A stretch of DNA of 64,000 nt from Locusta migratoria (taxonomy: Eukaryota; Arthropoda; Insecta; Orthoptera; Acrididae). Below are positions 43,973-55,075 of the stretch, one piece after another. A program made the translations under genes and the position numbers. The notes beneath the pieces were generated by a model. It was not told where the DNA came from. It did no database searches and saw only the letters and a list, made by a program, of their open reading frames with translations. Location: contig CM048755.1 in the NCBI GenBank assembly GCA_026315105.1, positions 756,915,301 through 756,979,300 on the forward strand. Direction: 5' to 3'. The first letter of the stretch is position 1, and every line of letters begins with the position of its first letter.

Positions 43973-44173
43973 GCCGGCCGCGGTGGCCGAGGAGACTGAG
44001 GCGCTCCAGTCACGGTCTGCACGGCCACTACGGTCGGCGGTTCGAATCCCCCCTCGGGCATGGATATTTGGGCCGTCCTTAGTTGTAAGTAGTTCATAAG
44101 TAGTTTGTAAGTTTAGGGACTGATGACCCCGTAGTTAAGTCCCATAGACTCTACAATCATTTGAACATTTGAA
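43973..44173 (+). mobile_element. SINE-A copy 6
   Basis: Complete plus-strand copy. Flanks CAATTCCTCCG (43962-43972) and CAATTCCCTCCG (44174-44185) are a target duplication differing by one inserted C. The B-box GGTTCGAATCC is intact. Confidence 0.93.
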
Positions 44174-44185
44174 CAATTCCCTCCG

Positions 44186-45505
44186 TTTGTACGAATGATT
44201 TGTAGGTAAACTTTTGTTATTAGATGAAAAAGTCTGCATATTCATATTTGCCGTGAAATTATTATCAACGTATATCAGACATTATACCGGATATTGCAAC
44301 AATGAATTTCTATTTCGTCAAACAGAAGGGACTCCAGAAATATGCGAAAAATATTATACCAGATGTTAGGAAGGCCTGTCTTAAAAATTTGGAAAAATAT
44401 ATACCAGTTTACTATAAAGCCATAAATAAGATAAATATAGAATGGTTTTAGTGTCACTGTAATATTAAAAACACCTAATACATTGTTACATTCCTATTTC
44501 TGCTGTTTTATGTTGTGTTAGTTTTAGGTACAAGTTCGTTGTTTGTAAGCTCATATTGGTATATTTTGTTGAATATTTTCCTTGTTTTAACTTAAATTTC
44601 CTGCATTTTGTGTATATTTTAACACCTACTTTTCACTTGGCAAAGTCAATTGGTGAACTATCCGGCCGGTAGTACTGTCGCGATTGAATGCAGAGGAAAG
44701 ATAAACGGAGGTGATACGAAATTAATCTACCAGGTATCCTGAAAAGTACAGCTGAACACGTTATACGCCATTTAAAAATCATTTTACACTGGAACAACAA
44801 TGCCATACATTCCAGCACTGATTGCGGTAGGGCAGCTGTGGATAGCGGTCATTTATGGATGAATTATGCTTGAGTGGTTGCTTGTGTGAGTGAGTGTGAT
44901 CTTTTCTGACGAAGGTCATGGCCGAAAATTTACAAGTTGTATGAATGTGAATATGAGTTTGTTGGCAGCTCAGAAATCATCTTTATGGTGAGTGCTAGCT
45001 ATCCACATATTATCAACATTCCAACCTGGACCTTCCATTGTTAAAAATCAATTCAAGTACATATGATGGTTGCACTGACTTAATTATCTTTCACAATCTG
45101 GCCGTATAAGCAATAAAACTGCATGGGGCCAAATTGGCTCCTGCTGTTCTTATACGTAGTAGCTTGCATGCGATCCTTCTAGTATTAAATGCCAAGTAGA
45201 CTACACAACAGCTATAAAAACATAATTAGTTTGTTTGCCCAATTTACTCCGGTTGTCATACCGCTTAGGGATTTGTTCTCCAATCATGCCGTTGGCGCAG
45301 CAGTTTGACGTTACTTCTGGCGTGACTTCAAAAGGAATTGATGGATCAGCTTGCGGTGTAATTTAGTGATAGGTTTTTTTCTTTTTGCCAACTTCTTGCG
45401 GAAATGAGATCCTCATGTGTGTACAGCAATTCCGCTTTACCTGACGCAGCAACTGCCAGAAGTACGAAGAAGTGTTCTGTTAAGGTAAACTAGGGCTTAC
45501 TGTAA
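44186..45505. other. unassigned DNA, no gene recognised
   Basis: Only short open frames (up to about 60 codons) without motifs; no repeat termini recognised. Confidence 0.45.
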
Positions 45506-45535
45506 CCCAGGGCCGTAGCCGGGGGGGGGGGGGGG
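45506..45535. repeat. hAT-like terminus fragment and G-tract (15 G)
   Basis: CAGGGCCGTAGCCG followed by 15 G. CAGGGCCG-type starts occur at hAT termini, and G-rich runs directly inside such ends also occur at 54170 in this window. No opposite end was found. Confidence 0.35.
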
Positions 45536-45555
45536 AGATGGGATCAATGAGTATA

Positions 45556-45640
45556 AGGTAGTTGATAGGTAGTTTGTAAGTTTAGGGACTGATGACCCCG
45601 TAGTTAAGTCCCATAAGCTTAACAAACATTTGAACATTTT
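45556..45640 (+). mobile_element. SINE-A copy 7, 3' part only
   Basis: GGTAGTTTGTAAGTTTAGGG through TAAGTCCCATAAGC and AACAAACATTTGAACATTTT is the 3' half of SINE-A on the plus strand. The tRNA-like head is absent, so the copy is 5' truncated, with the G-tract just upstream. Confidence 0.9.
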
Positions 45641-46284
45641 TTGAGATTTAGAGATCTCTTGAGATTATGAGGTATACGACTCACTCTGCCTGTTAGTTTC
45701 TTCAACAGTGAAAAATGAAGTAAGTTTAGGTAGTTTGCTGATGGTTCTTTTCGAATTGCAAGTTTTCTTTCTTTTTATGAACCACTTAAGTATGTTCTTT
45801 TTGACATGGTTCACAGACACTACAAAATATCAAGTCGATACTGCCAAGTAAACAGTATGAACCGCGTAAAATCTAATGGCGCTTCGGAGCATCCCGATAA
45901 CCAACTATCGCTTCGTAAGGTAGAAACTCCGACAATGCCGAATTCACTAGGACTGGATACATTGGTCGATGCGCAGCGCCGTCCTAAGCACCGGACGAAT
46001 CCATTGGTTTCTTGGTAGGGGATGCCGTTGCGCATTGTCGTCCTAAGCGCCGGGCGAGTTAATACTTTGTTCTTAAGGGAGGCCGCATCAGTCTGCTTCA
46101 GAACCTTCTAGTCATCGAAGTTGGTGTGTTGCTGCTTCCATATGTTAAAGATTTGTATCTGATTAAATGGGCTCTGCCTGAAGCCAAAAAAAGGAAAAAG
46201 AAGAAAAAGAAACTGGCATACATAGCGTCGCATTGCAGACCCCACCAGTTGGTGCAGGAAGGTTTCTGCATAACCAGACACTAG

Positions 46285-46480
46285 ATACTGTGTATAACGT
46301 AATTAAGTTTATGTCGGAAGACGTAAAAGACAGGATAAAATCGCATAAAAGAGTTCCCTTGATAAAGTTCAAGTTACTACTGGGGTTTCACTTGGGACTA
46401 TAAGAAGAATAAAGAAAGTGGGAGAAAAAGTAGGTTCTGGTAGTTGATTTTTTCCTTACCCTAAGAAAAAAGCGGAATAA
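46285..46480 (+). pseudogene. possible transposase N-terminal HTH fragment
   Basis: The plus strand reads YNVIKFMSEDVKDRIKSHKR, then in a shifted frame TGVSLGTIRRIKKVGEK, and FFPYPKKK. A 'TGVS..T(I/V)..I..EG' helix-turn-helix followed by a basic PKKK stretch is common at the start of some insect DNA-transposon proteins (IS630/Tc1-like DDE group). The piece is short and broken, so it could also be another repeat protein. Confidence 0.35.
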
Positions 46481-46646
46481 AAAGAAGAGTTCTCATATTG
46501 GTGGAGAGACTGACACGCAACTTCCACATGGCAAGCAGCGTCCCACAATAAAGTCACTTCTCCAGGAATAAGAGAGAATACATCTTTTAAGTGAAGTACG
46601 TTCTCTACAGGTTAGACTTCAGGTATGGCAGATCATTTTTTTTAAT

Positions 46647-46841
46647 TGTTTAAATGTTTGTTAAGCTTGTGGGACTTAATTACGGGGTCATCAGTCCCTA
46701 AACTTACAAACTACTTATCAACTACCTTATACTAAGGACGGCACAAATATCCATGCCCGAGGGGGGATTCGAACCCCCGACCGTAGTGGCCGTGCAGACC
46801 GTGACTGGAGCGCCTCAGTCCCCTCGGCCACCGCGGCCGGC
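46647..46841 (-). mobile_element. SINE-A copy 8
   Basis: Complete minus-strand copy. The target duplication CATTTTTTTTAAT is at 46634-46646 and 46842-46854 (13 bp, perfect). B-box GGATTCGAACCCCC reads intact on the plus strand. Confidence 0.95.
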
Positions 46842-46854
46842 CATTTTTTTTAAT

Positions 46855-47983
46855 CCCCATCTATTGTTTACATGATAAAATCATCGTATAAGTAACACTT
46901 TTGTTATTTACCAGATGTGCTCAAAGCAACAAAAAACGGTACTGTGCTTTTGAAAGGTTTACGTGTATGTAGTAAATGCAATGACTAAGTAAAATAAAAA
47001 TATACTGTGAATGTGGTAGGTATATCGTCTATGTCAATGAGAAATATTTGGGCAGTGTGGTACAACGTCTAATTGGAATACGCGCAGGTAATAAAACCTA
47101 ATTTACTTCCAATGGTCACAAACATTTTATAAATGCGTTAATATAAATTGATGGCTATCTTCCTGTACCAAATTATTGCATTTCATTAAATGTAGTAGTT
47201 CTTGTGGTAAATAAATTTTTAATTTTCAAATTCGTAGCTAAAAGGGAAGATTACCACGAAGAGACGAATGCTGCTAATTTTTCAAGTCAATTCTTTTATC
47301 TTTTACTACCTGATCGGGGTATACTCATATAACTGTTACACATCGACGTAACAAACATATATTTTTATTAGGTACCCAGAACATAAACTGACACAAAACT
47401 TGCCGACAGACTCCGTTGTTGTTGTAGACGTTCGGTGTGAAAAACCACATTAATACAAAGGGGGAAAGATGAAATGCCATACTGGCTAAATGCTCATAAT
47501 TTTCAATGTGACCAGGAAATCACAATGATACGCAGTGAAACCTTATTTAGGGGATGCTAAAATAAACGTACAAGTGAGATTAATGCTAAAATGAAACTTT
47601 CAGTACTGCGCTCGAAATAGGTTTGTTAGCTGCATGATTTTGCCGAAAGCAAGTCTGTATGCATTATTCCACGTCTGCAATCCTTCCTTTCTCACCATTT
47701 GGCACGGTTTTCAAAGTATTGGATCTTTTGTGTGTTTCATTGGCAAGGGTAGTACTTACGGTAGAGTATGAGAACATGAGACTCTTTGCGTTGCTCACTA
47801 GGATTTTTTTGCACTTCTTCAATTATATTGCATTGAAAGACACCATCTTTCATTTACTTATGAACTGTTCATTTTCGCGTTTTTGAATATTGGAAACTAC
47901 TGTGCTCTAAAATATTGAGTTCTCCCGTTACAAAAAGATTCCTAGTTCCAATAACTGGCTCTACTATCAAATGACACTGTCCT
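46855..47983. other. unassigned DNA, no gene recognised
   Basis: Short open frames without motifs. The plus-strand stretch near 47000-47130 (YCECGRYIVYVNEKYLG) looks like a scrap of a transposon protein but is too short to place. Confidence 0.4.
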
Positions 47984-47991
47984 GTACATTG

Positions 47992-48587
47992 TAGAAATGG
48001 GTCGTTCGTGAACGAACGGGTCCAAAGGAACGGTTCACAAGAGTGAACGTAAGGACCGAGGTACTGGTTACAAGGAACGATCTTGGTCGCGTGGCCGTTC
48101 CCATTCCCTCCAAGGTGGAAGCGTGGCCGTCCCCTTTTCGGTCGAATGTTGTAATTCCAACTCATTATCGAACTGTCGGTTGTCTTTTTATTTTTATTTC
48201 ATTTATTTTTACCACGGTGAAGCAGCGTGCTCATTGTCATGGAAGGAACAACGATTTATACCGGTGCTCCATCGACAGTAGGGAATTAAGTTTTGTAAAT
48301 TGTGTAAAATGGAGTTGGTGAGTACAGAGCCAATGCTACTTGTTGGGAATTCCGACTGTTATGAAAACCATAGACACTGTCAACTGGATAAAAAAAATGT
48401 TGAAATGTTGGTAAATCTATCGGACCAAACTGCGTGGTCATCAGTAGCTTACAAACTACTTAAAGTAGGGTAAACTAACCTATGGACAACACACACACCC
48501 ACGGAACAAGTGGAAAGGGACGGTTTCGAAAAAGAAACGATCGTCAGTGAACTAGGTTCCAAAAATGAACGGGTTTGCCCGTCTCTA
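47992..48587. mobile_element. hAT-type MITE, ~596 bp, with a SINE-B fragment inside
   Basis: The left end TAGAAATGGGTCGTTCGTGA and the right end (reverse complement TAGAGACGGGCAAACCCG) are related inverted termini of the TAGAGATGGGC type found on hAT MITEs. Subterminal GTTCGTGAACGAACGG and GAACGGTTC motifs recur. The putative 8-bp flanks GTACATTG (47984-47991) and GTGTATAG (48588-48595) match at only five of eight positions, so the target duplication is eroded or the ends are slightly off. No transposase is encoded. Confidence 0.55.
48389..48502 (-). mobile_element. SINE-B copy 3, 3' part
   Basis: ATGTTGGTAAATCTATCGGA then CCAAACTGCGTGGTCATCAG and TAGCTTACAAACTACTTAAA match the tail of SINE-B copy 2 (minus strand). 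It stops at ACACACCCACGG before the tRNA-like head. It lies inside the hAT-type MITE. Confidence 0.85.
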
Positions 48588-48719
48588 GTGTATAGCACTA
48601 TGTGATTGCTAGACTTTCCCTCCTTACACTTGCGGCGCTCTTGCATTCGCACATTTGCTACTGAGAACGGCGCAGCTGCTGTGTTGTTGTGGGCAACTTT
48701 GACGCCGCCGCTACTGGGG

Positions 48720-48971
48720 ACCGAGCGAGATGGCGCAGTGGTAAGATACTGGACTCGCTTTCGGAAAGACGGTGGTTCAAATCCACCTCCGACCATCCAG
48801 ATTTAGGTTTCCGTGATTTTCCTAAATCACTCTAGGCAAATGCCGGGATGGTTCCTTTCAAAGGGCACGGCCGAATTTCCTCCCCTAGTCCTTCCCCAAA
48901 ATTCCGAGCGTATGCTCCGTCTGTAATGACCACGCTGTCGACGGGACGTTAAACCCTAAGCTTCCTTCCTT
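48720..48971 (+). mobile_element. SINE-C, full length
   Basis: A third tRNA-derived SINE. The head GACCGAGCGAGATGGCGCAG TGGTAAGATAC carries the A-box and GTGGTTCAAATCC the B-box. A body with TTTCCGTGATTTTCCTAAAT and a CTTCC tail follow. The target duplication CCGCTACTGGGG is at 48708-48719 and 48972-48983, 12 bp and perfect. The length of about 252 bp and the intact promoter boxes suggest a relatively young copy. Confidence 0.95.
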
Positions 48972-48983
48972 CCGCTACTGGGG

Positions 48984-49536
48984 CTGTCTGCGTGACGTAA
49001 GCGCATAGCCGCTGCTTGGCCGGCCAACAGCAGCTCCGTGTGGCGTCGTGTCAACGTCGCTATTGGATACAATGTTCCGCCAAGTTACATCTGAAACAGA
49101 CTGCTACAAGGTCTACTACAACAGTGTCGCCGTGTGTTCTGTAGCTAGGGCCCGCAATGATAACTACGACTTTGCATGCAGACAGCAAACCGAGTCACCT
49201 GCCACACCATATATGACACGTTTCGAGACAATTTCTGGGTCTTTATAATAAATAAGTGCGACAAAAATTCACTTAAAAAAAAGTCATTGCCTAGGAAAAA
49301 GGAAGGAGTTTCTCGGGACCCCATCAGGCTGGGCGCCGTACCCCTGTGGTAGAGGCGGTAGGGCGCCATCAGATGTCAGGAGTTACTGATCATCAAGTCG
49401 ACATTGCATCAAAGCAGTCAAGAAGGCTAGCAGCGTGCTTTTGTTAGAAAGAGCCGAAAAGCAATTGTTAGCATCCACTTAGAAAATGAATAAACATACT
49501 CATCATTTTCTTGATTTGCAGCTCTTGTTATTGCCG
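48984..49536. other. unassigned DNA, no gene recognised
   Basis: Short open frames only; left boundary of the Penelope-like tandem array is at about 49537. Confidence 0.45.
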
Positions 49537-50511
49537 TGTTTGCAGTAAACATTTCCTGGATATGAGGTCCGCCTGATATGTAAAACACTAATTTATTATA
49601 TAACCAAACTAGTTTCAGCACCGCTGTGCCATCATCAGTGGGTTTTCCATTTATTTGATGCTGTGAAAACAAATACATTGATTTTACTATTTCACTAACT
49701 TATGCGTTAATTTAGGCCTAAAAAGTCGTCAGTCTTATTCTGGTTTTTACCTTATTTTACATTCTGTGGTCATGTGGGACCCTTTCTACATATTTATGTA
49801 GTGGTAGCGTTGTCATCTGCAACCCACATTATCTCTTTGAACCTTGTGAGGATTTTAAAAAACGCTACTTATAGTGTGAAAGACGTAAAATTTTGGTTGT
49901 CTGCCTACTGTCTATTACTTACAATTTCTTTTGGCGTGTACTTCCTTTTCCGCGTTTTTCTAGGTAGCACACATGTAATAAACATATTCTGCGGATTTTT
50001 ATCTGTCACAATCACTTCTCTGTTTAGAAATTTGCCTATGTGTACTTTGTTGATATGCGTAAGTTTTGGTTGACTTTCAGTTGTTCTCCAGTTGAATGGC
50101 GGTGGATTTGAACAGTGTTTGTTTTGTCTCTGTGTGTTGTGTGTATGTTCAAAAAATGTTTAAATGTTTGTATAGCTTATGGGACTTAATTACGGGGTCA
50201 TCAGTCCCTAAACTTACAAACTACTTATGTACTAGCTAATACTAAAGACGGCACAAATATCCATGCCCGAGGGGGGATTCGACCGCAGTGGCCGTCCAGA
50301 CCGTGACTGGAGCGCCTCAGTCCCCTCGGCCACTGCGGCTGTGTATGTGTGTGTGTGTGTGTTAGCTGTCTGTGTCATCCTTTCTGTACAGCTCATTTAA
50401 GGGGTCAAATAATGTATTTTTGCATAGTGCGGTGTACTCATTCATGACTGATTTTCATTCTAGGGGACTGATGACCCGGCAGTTTAGTCCCCTTTAAACA
50501 CCCAACACCAA
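49537..50511 (-). mobile_element. Penelope-like element, distal repeat copy
   Basis: Homologous to 51842-52620 over its length: both contain the GAGGTCCGCCTGATATG..CATCATCAGTGGGTTTTCCA region, the GTTGTCTGCCTACTGT region and the (TG)n-GTTAGCTGTCTGTGTCATC region. On the minus strand the left part encodes QHQINGKPTDDGTAVLKLVW as in the complete copy, then runs into unrelated sequence. SINE-A copy 9 and a second SINE 3' fragment are inserted in it. It is the downstream pLTR-like repeat of the element. Confidence 0.85.
50149..50339 (-). mobile_element. SINE-A copy 9, internal deletion
   Basis: Minus-strand SINE-A inserted in the Penelope-like repeat. TGTGTATGT flanks it at 50140-50148 and 50340-50348. 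About ten bases (CGAACCCCCG-type B-box sequence) are missing near 50280, so the internal promoter is damaged. Confidence 0.9.
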
Positions 50512-50520
50512 TCAACCAAC
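50464..50520 (+). mobile_element. short SINE 3' end, ~57 bp
   Basis: GGGGACTGATGACCCGGCAG TTTAGTCCCC then ACCAATCAACCAACC interrupts the Penelope-like copy. The parallel copy near 52575 lacks it. ATTTTCATTCT and ATTTTCCTTCT flank it, giving a target duplication with one mismatch. The ..ACCAACCAACC tail is typical of another SINE 3' end; the head is absent. Confidence 0.7.
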
Positions 50521-50928
50521 CAATTTTCCTTCTGCTATTGCTTTTTGTATGTGATAGTCTTCTTCTATTGTTAGTTTGTGGTATAAGTTGTGGCTTGATT
50601 TTAATATCTTTAAGTCTGTTTCTATTTTGGTTGGGTAATGGTTGTGAGTTATTAGATGGTCTGCGAATGTGCTGTGGGAATTGTGATTTATTAGTGCTCT
50701 GATATGTTCTGAATATCTGGTTTTGAAATACCTACAAGTTTGTCCAATGTATTCTGATTGACATGTATTGCACATCAGTTCATATATGCCTGATGTGTTG
50801 GTGTTGTCTGTGTTCTGAGTTTCTTCAGTACTGTCTTGTCTGTCCTGTATCCTATTTGGAGTCCCTGTTTCTTTAATATGTTTCCTATCCTGTGTACTAT
50901 TTTGATGTTGTAGGCGAGTATGTGCCAT
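50512..50928 (-). pseudogene. Penelope-like element GIY-YIG endonuclease domain
   Basis: The minus-strand frame has SGIYELMCNTCQSEYIGQTC then RYFKTRYSEHIRALINHNS. It shows the GIY motif, the YIG motif eleven residues after, and the Arg helix. The CNTC pair and H residues fit the zinc-finger form found in Penelope-like endonucleases. It ends AIAEGKLVG; the parallel copy has AIAEGKSVMNEYTTLCR. In the element the domain nicks target DNA for RT priming. It is joined to the RT by a linker (KWHILAYNIKIVHRIGNILK, about 50945-50885) read in a different frame, so there is a shift near 50860. Confidence 0.92.
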
Positions 50929-51086
50929 TTGTTTCCTTTTGTGTGTTGTGCTGTTGTGTCTGGTATGTCATCATTGTCAGTTTGTGGTGTTGTTCTGTAT
51001 TGTGTGTGGTCCAGTGTGTATGTGACCGGTTCATTATTTTTCCTTTTGCATATTTGTTGGTTTAGTCTGTCTATTATATAGGTATC

Positions 51087-51983
51087 CTAACCATTCTCCA
51101 ACGCTATTTGTTTCATTGTGTTCAGTTCATGTGTGTAGTTTTGTTTGTTGACAGGTGTTCTGTTTAGTCTGTTGAGCAAGAATCTGGAGATTGCCTGTTT
51201 GTGTGTCACTGAGTGATTCAATAGACGGTGCTTGGTGGTACTCGTAGTGGTGGGTTTTCTGAATATTGTGAATTCATGGGTGTTGTTTGTTCTTTTCATG
51301 GTGAGATCCAGAAAATTCAACGTGTTGTCTGTTTCTGTTTCCAATGTGAAATGAATGTTTGGATGTACATTGTTTATTTCATTGTGAAGCTGTTTTATGT
51401 GTGTGTCTGGCTTGTTGATCAGACATATTATGTCATCGACGTAAAGGTACCAGTATATGACTTTGTATTTCTTAGGTTGTATTATGTACCTGAAAATTTT
51501 GTTTTTCGGGTTGGTCATGAAGATGTTAGCTAGAAAGCCACTAATGGGTGATCCAATTGGTACTCCTTCCCTTTGAGAGTAGAATTCTTTATTGAACATG
51601 AAGTAATTTTGTTATGTTACGGTACTGAGTATGGTCTCTATTTCATCAGTGAGTGTGTCTGGTGTGTTTCCCTGTTGTCTTAGTCTGTGTGTGATGATGT
51701 TGATTGTTTCATCTATTGGTATGCATGTGTACATTGATGTGACATCAAAGGATATGAGGGTTGCTGTAACTGGTACGTCCACATTCTCGATTTTGTCTAT
51801 TAGTTCCTGTGAGGTTTCCAGATTCCTGTTGTTTCCAAAAGTGTTTGCAGTAAAAATTTCCTGGGTATGAGGTCCGCCTGATATGCAAAACACTAATTTA
51901 TTATATATCCAAACTAGTTTCAGCACCTCTGTGCCATCATCAGTGGGTTTTCCATTTATTTGATGCTGTGAAAACAAATACAT
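51087..51983 (-). pseudogene. Penelope-like element reverse transcriptase
   Basis: The minus-strand frame from 51983 reads QHQINGKPTDDGTEVLKLVW, ELIDKIENVDVPVTATLISF and DVTSMYTCIPIDETINII (motif A: F-D-V-TSMYT.IP). It breaks near 51605. The second frame (51599-51087) reads REGVPIGSPISGFLANIFM (motif B) and VIYWYLYVDDIICLINKPDT (motif C, YVDD), then TLNFLDLTMKRTNNTHEF, IFRKPTTTSTTKHRLLNHSV and HKQAISRFLLNRLNRTPV. These are the conserved blocks of Penelope RTs, which are related to telomerase. One frameshift near 51605 and a stop at 51087-51089 interrupt it; otherwise it is well conserved. The N-terminal palm and any upstream region are lacking because the frame emerges from the upstream repeat. 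Confidence 0.93.
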
Positions 51984-52445
51984 TGATTTTAGTATTTCAT
52001 TAACTTATGCGTAAACTCAGGCCTAAAAAGTCGTCAGTCTTATTTTGGTTTTTACCTTATTTTACATTCTGTGGTCATGTGGGACCCTTTCTACATATTT
52101 ATGTAGTGGTAGCGTTGTCATCTGCAACCAACATTATCTCTTTGAACCTTGTGAGGATTTTAAAAAACGCTACTTATAGTGTGACAACGTAAAATTTTGG
52201 TTGTCTGCCTGCTGTCTATTACTTACAATTTCTTTTGGCGTGTACTTCCTCTTCCGCGTTTTTCTGGGTAGCACACATGTAATAAATATATTCTGCGGAT
52301 TTTTATCTGTCACAATCACTTCTCTGTCTAGAAATTCGCCTATGTATACTTTGTTGATATGCATTTGTTTTGGTTGACTTTCAGTTGTTCTCCAGTTGAA
52401 TGGCGGTGGATCTGAATAGTGTTTGTTTTGTCTCTGTGTTGTGTT

Positions 52446-52491
<46 letters not shown>

Positions 52492-52850
52492 GCTGTCTGT
52501 GTCATCCTTTCTGTACAGCTCATTTAAGGGGTTAAATAATGTATTTCTGCATAGTGTGGTGTACTCATTCATGACTGATTTTCCTTCTGCTATTGCTTTT
52601 TGTACGTGATAGTTTTCTTCTATTGTTAGTTTGTGGTATAGGTTGTGGCTTGATTTTAATATCTTTAAGTCTGTTTCTATTTTGGTTGGGTAATGGTTGT
52701 AAGCTATCACATGGTCTGCGAATGTGCTATGGGAATTGCGATTTTTTAGTGCTCTGAGATGTTCTGAATATCTGGTTTTGAAATTCCTACAAGTTTGTTC
52801 AATGTATACTGATTAACATGTATTTCATGTCAGTTCATATATGCCTGATC
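51984..52850 (-). mobile_element. Penelope-like element, proximal repeat copy (upstream unit)
   Basis: On the minus strand this lies upstream of the RT. It carries the tail of a second GIY-YIG unit (YPTKIETDLKILKSSHNLYH, IAEGKSVMNEYTTLCR), then the (TG)n tract, then the shared pLTR-like region down to the RT frame. The same features in the distal copy lie about 2.1-2.3 kb lower, so two units are head-to-tail. The 5' edge near 52850 abuts the Jockey-B LINE. Confidence 0.85.
52449..52489. repeat. (TG)n microsatellite
   Basis: About 20 TG units inside the Penelope-like pLTR region; the distal copy has a shorter run at 50341-50361. Confidence 0.95.
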
Positions 52851-52859
52851 TGTTGAATT

Positions 52860-54169
52860 TGTCTGTTGAATTTGACCTCATACCCAGGAAATGAATGGAC
52901 ATCGTTTAGTTCCGGTAAAGTGGATGTAGAGAAATCGTGGACTAAATTTAAATGCATTGTAAGTAAAGGGTTAGAGAAATATGAGTCTATAAAGTCGATT
53001 AAGGATGGAAAAGATCCACCGTGGTATAATAATGATATCAGATAGCTACTGAGAAACCAAAGGCTGTTGCACTCTAGATTCAAAAAAGAACACGCAAACG
53101 AAGACAGGCAAAAGTTAGTTGCGAATCGTGAATCTGGAGAAAGATCGATGCGCGAAGCATACAATAATTAATACAGCAGTATATTAGCAAAAGATCTTTT
53201 CGGGCACCCGAAAAAATTCTGGTCCTATGTAAAATCGATAAGCGGGTCAAAGGCCTCTGTCCAGTCACTCGTTGATCATTCTGGGGCAGTGATAGAAGAA
53301 AGCAAACGGAAAGCTAAGTTCTAAATTTAACCTTTAAGAAATCCTTCATGCAGAAGAACCGTACAGACGTACCATCATTTGATCAACGCACTAACTCCCA
53401 AATGGAGGAAATAGTGATAGGTATTTCCGGTGTAAAGAAGCAGCTGAGAGAGCTAAATAAGAAAAAGTCTGCTGGTCCGGATGGTATACTACAAAGATTA
53501 TTCTTCGGCATTGGCCCCTTACTTAGCCTGCATTTATCGCAAATCTTTAATTCAGCACCAAATTCCTAGCCATTTGAAAAAAAGCGCAGGTGCCTCCTGT
53601 GTATAAGAAAGGTAAAACAACTGACCCACATAATTACAGGCCAATATTGTTGACATCAGTTTCCTGTAGAATTTTGGAGCACATTCTCAGCTCGAATGTA
53701 GTAAATTTCCTGGAGACGGATAAGCTTCTTTCTATGAATCAACACGGGTTTAGGAAACATCGTTCATGTGAAACTCAGCTTGCCCTTTTCTCACATGACA
53801 TCTTGCGATCCATGGATGAAAGGCAACAGGCAGATAGTGTTTTCTCGATTTCAAAAAGGCATTTGATGCGGTGCCATACTACGGACTGCTAACGAAGATA
53901 TGAGCATATGGAATAGGTTCACACATTTGTGACTGGCTGGAAGACTTCCTAAGTAATAGAACGCAGTACGTTGTTATTGCTTTTTGTATGTGAGTGCTCA
54001 TCAGAGATGAGTTTATCGTCAGGCGTGCCCCAGGGGAGTGTGAACGACCGCTATTATTGTCTATCTATATAAATAATCTGATAGAGTAACTTATAATTTG
54101 CGGCTGTTTGCTGATGATGCGGTGGTGTATGGGAGGGTGTCGTCTTTAATGGACTGTAATAGTATACAG
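52860..54169 (+). pseudogene. Jockey-B LINE ORF2: linker and RT, 5' part
   Basis: Pieces of a Jockey-like ORF2 in order. First a linker with FGHPKKFWSYVKSISGSKAS and SGAVIEESKRKA. Then VKKQLRELNKKKSAGPDGIL (start of RT), YKKGKTTDPHNYRPILLTSV, MNQHGFRKHRSCETQLALFS (53590-53892), DFKKAFDA-type motif A (disturbed), SGVPQGS-type motif B (disturbed) and LRLFADDAVVYGRVSSLMD (motif C, FADD, at 54098). It is broken at 54170 by later insertions and resumes at 56583. There are numerous stops. Confidence 0.88.
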
Positions 54170-54459
54170 CAGTGGTGGAATAAGGGTAGCGGGGGGGGGG
54201 GGAGGGTGGTCCGCCCCGGGCCTCTCGTCTGGGAGGTTCTCAAAATACCTCGAAATCAGCCTTTTCTTTGGGGGGGGGGGGGGAGGGCGCCCTTGGTTTC
54301 TCGTTCTGGGGCCCCCAAATCTCGAAAGCTATATTTTTAACCCTCTCTCGTCCTGGCTGCCTCCAAATCTTAAAGTTACTATTTTTATAGCAATACCAGC
54401 ATTTTCAAGTGGGCGGGAGCCTCAGATTGTTTTGACGCCGCTCCGGACCTCCGACAGCC
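54170..54459 (+). mobile_element. hAT-type terminus fragment with G-tracts
   Basis: Begins CAGTGGTGGAATAAGGGTAG, a hAT-like terminus, exactly where the Jockey-B frame breaks, and contains G-runs of 12 (54191-54202) and 14 (54270-54283). No right terminus was found; the TTA-flanked transposon follows directly. Confidence 0.45.
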
Positions 54460-54723
54460 TTAAGGTGCGATTCCGAACGCGGCGGCAAGCGGCAGTCGTC
54501 GCTGAGCCGCGACAGGCGGCCCCACTGGTCCCCATTGTCTGCAATGTGAGCGATGCGGAACGCTGCGGCGGCGCCACTGGTCGCCGTATACCTGCTCCTG
54601 TAGCGGCGACCGGCGGCCGTCCGGTCCCGAACCAGTGGTGTCGCTGTCGCCGACCCGAACCCCCCGCCGAAGACCGGTTTTATGACAACACCCCAGGGAA
54701 ATGAGCTCTTCAGACACTGACGA

Positions 54724-54895
54724 GCTGCGGCGGAGTGGCCGAGCGCATTGAGGCGCTATCCTACGATACGCGAGGCTGTTCCCCGACGGGCATGGCAGTT
54801 TGTGCCGTCTTTATTATAAGTAATTTGTAAGTCTAGGGACTGATGACCCTGTAGTTAAGTCCCATAAGCTCTATAAACATTTGAAGGTTTGAACT
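54724..54895 (+). mobile_element. SINE-A copy 10 (diverged)
   Basis: Plus-strand head GCGGCGGAGTGGCCGAGCGC, shortened B-box region, and a normal 3' half (TAGGGACTGATGACCCTGTA, TAAGTCCCATAAGC). The flanking CTGACGA is at 54717-54723 and 54896-54902. The middle of the tRNA-like part is deleted. Confidence 0.85.
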
Positions 54896-55075
54896 CTGAC
54901 GAAAAGAAGTCCGTAAACACAGTAGCAACATATCCTGTAATATTTAATGCAGGAAATAACGAGTACAGAAATGTTTTAGTAAAAGATATCTGGAAAGCTA
55001 CAGCACAGTAGTTGAACAGGACGAATAAGTGCACGAAACTTATCAAGGTATGGATTCATATGTGCATTGTTTGTA

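Noticed and set aside
54432..54717. GC-rich open frames on both strands that look like a basic protein
   Set aside because: They cover the GC-rich shoulder of the TTA-flanked transposon; composition explains the lack of stops and no motif is present.
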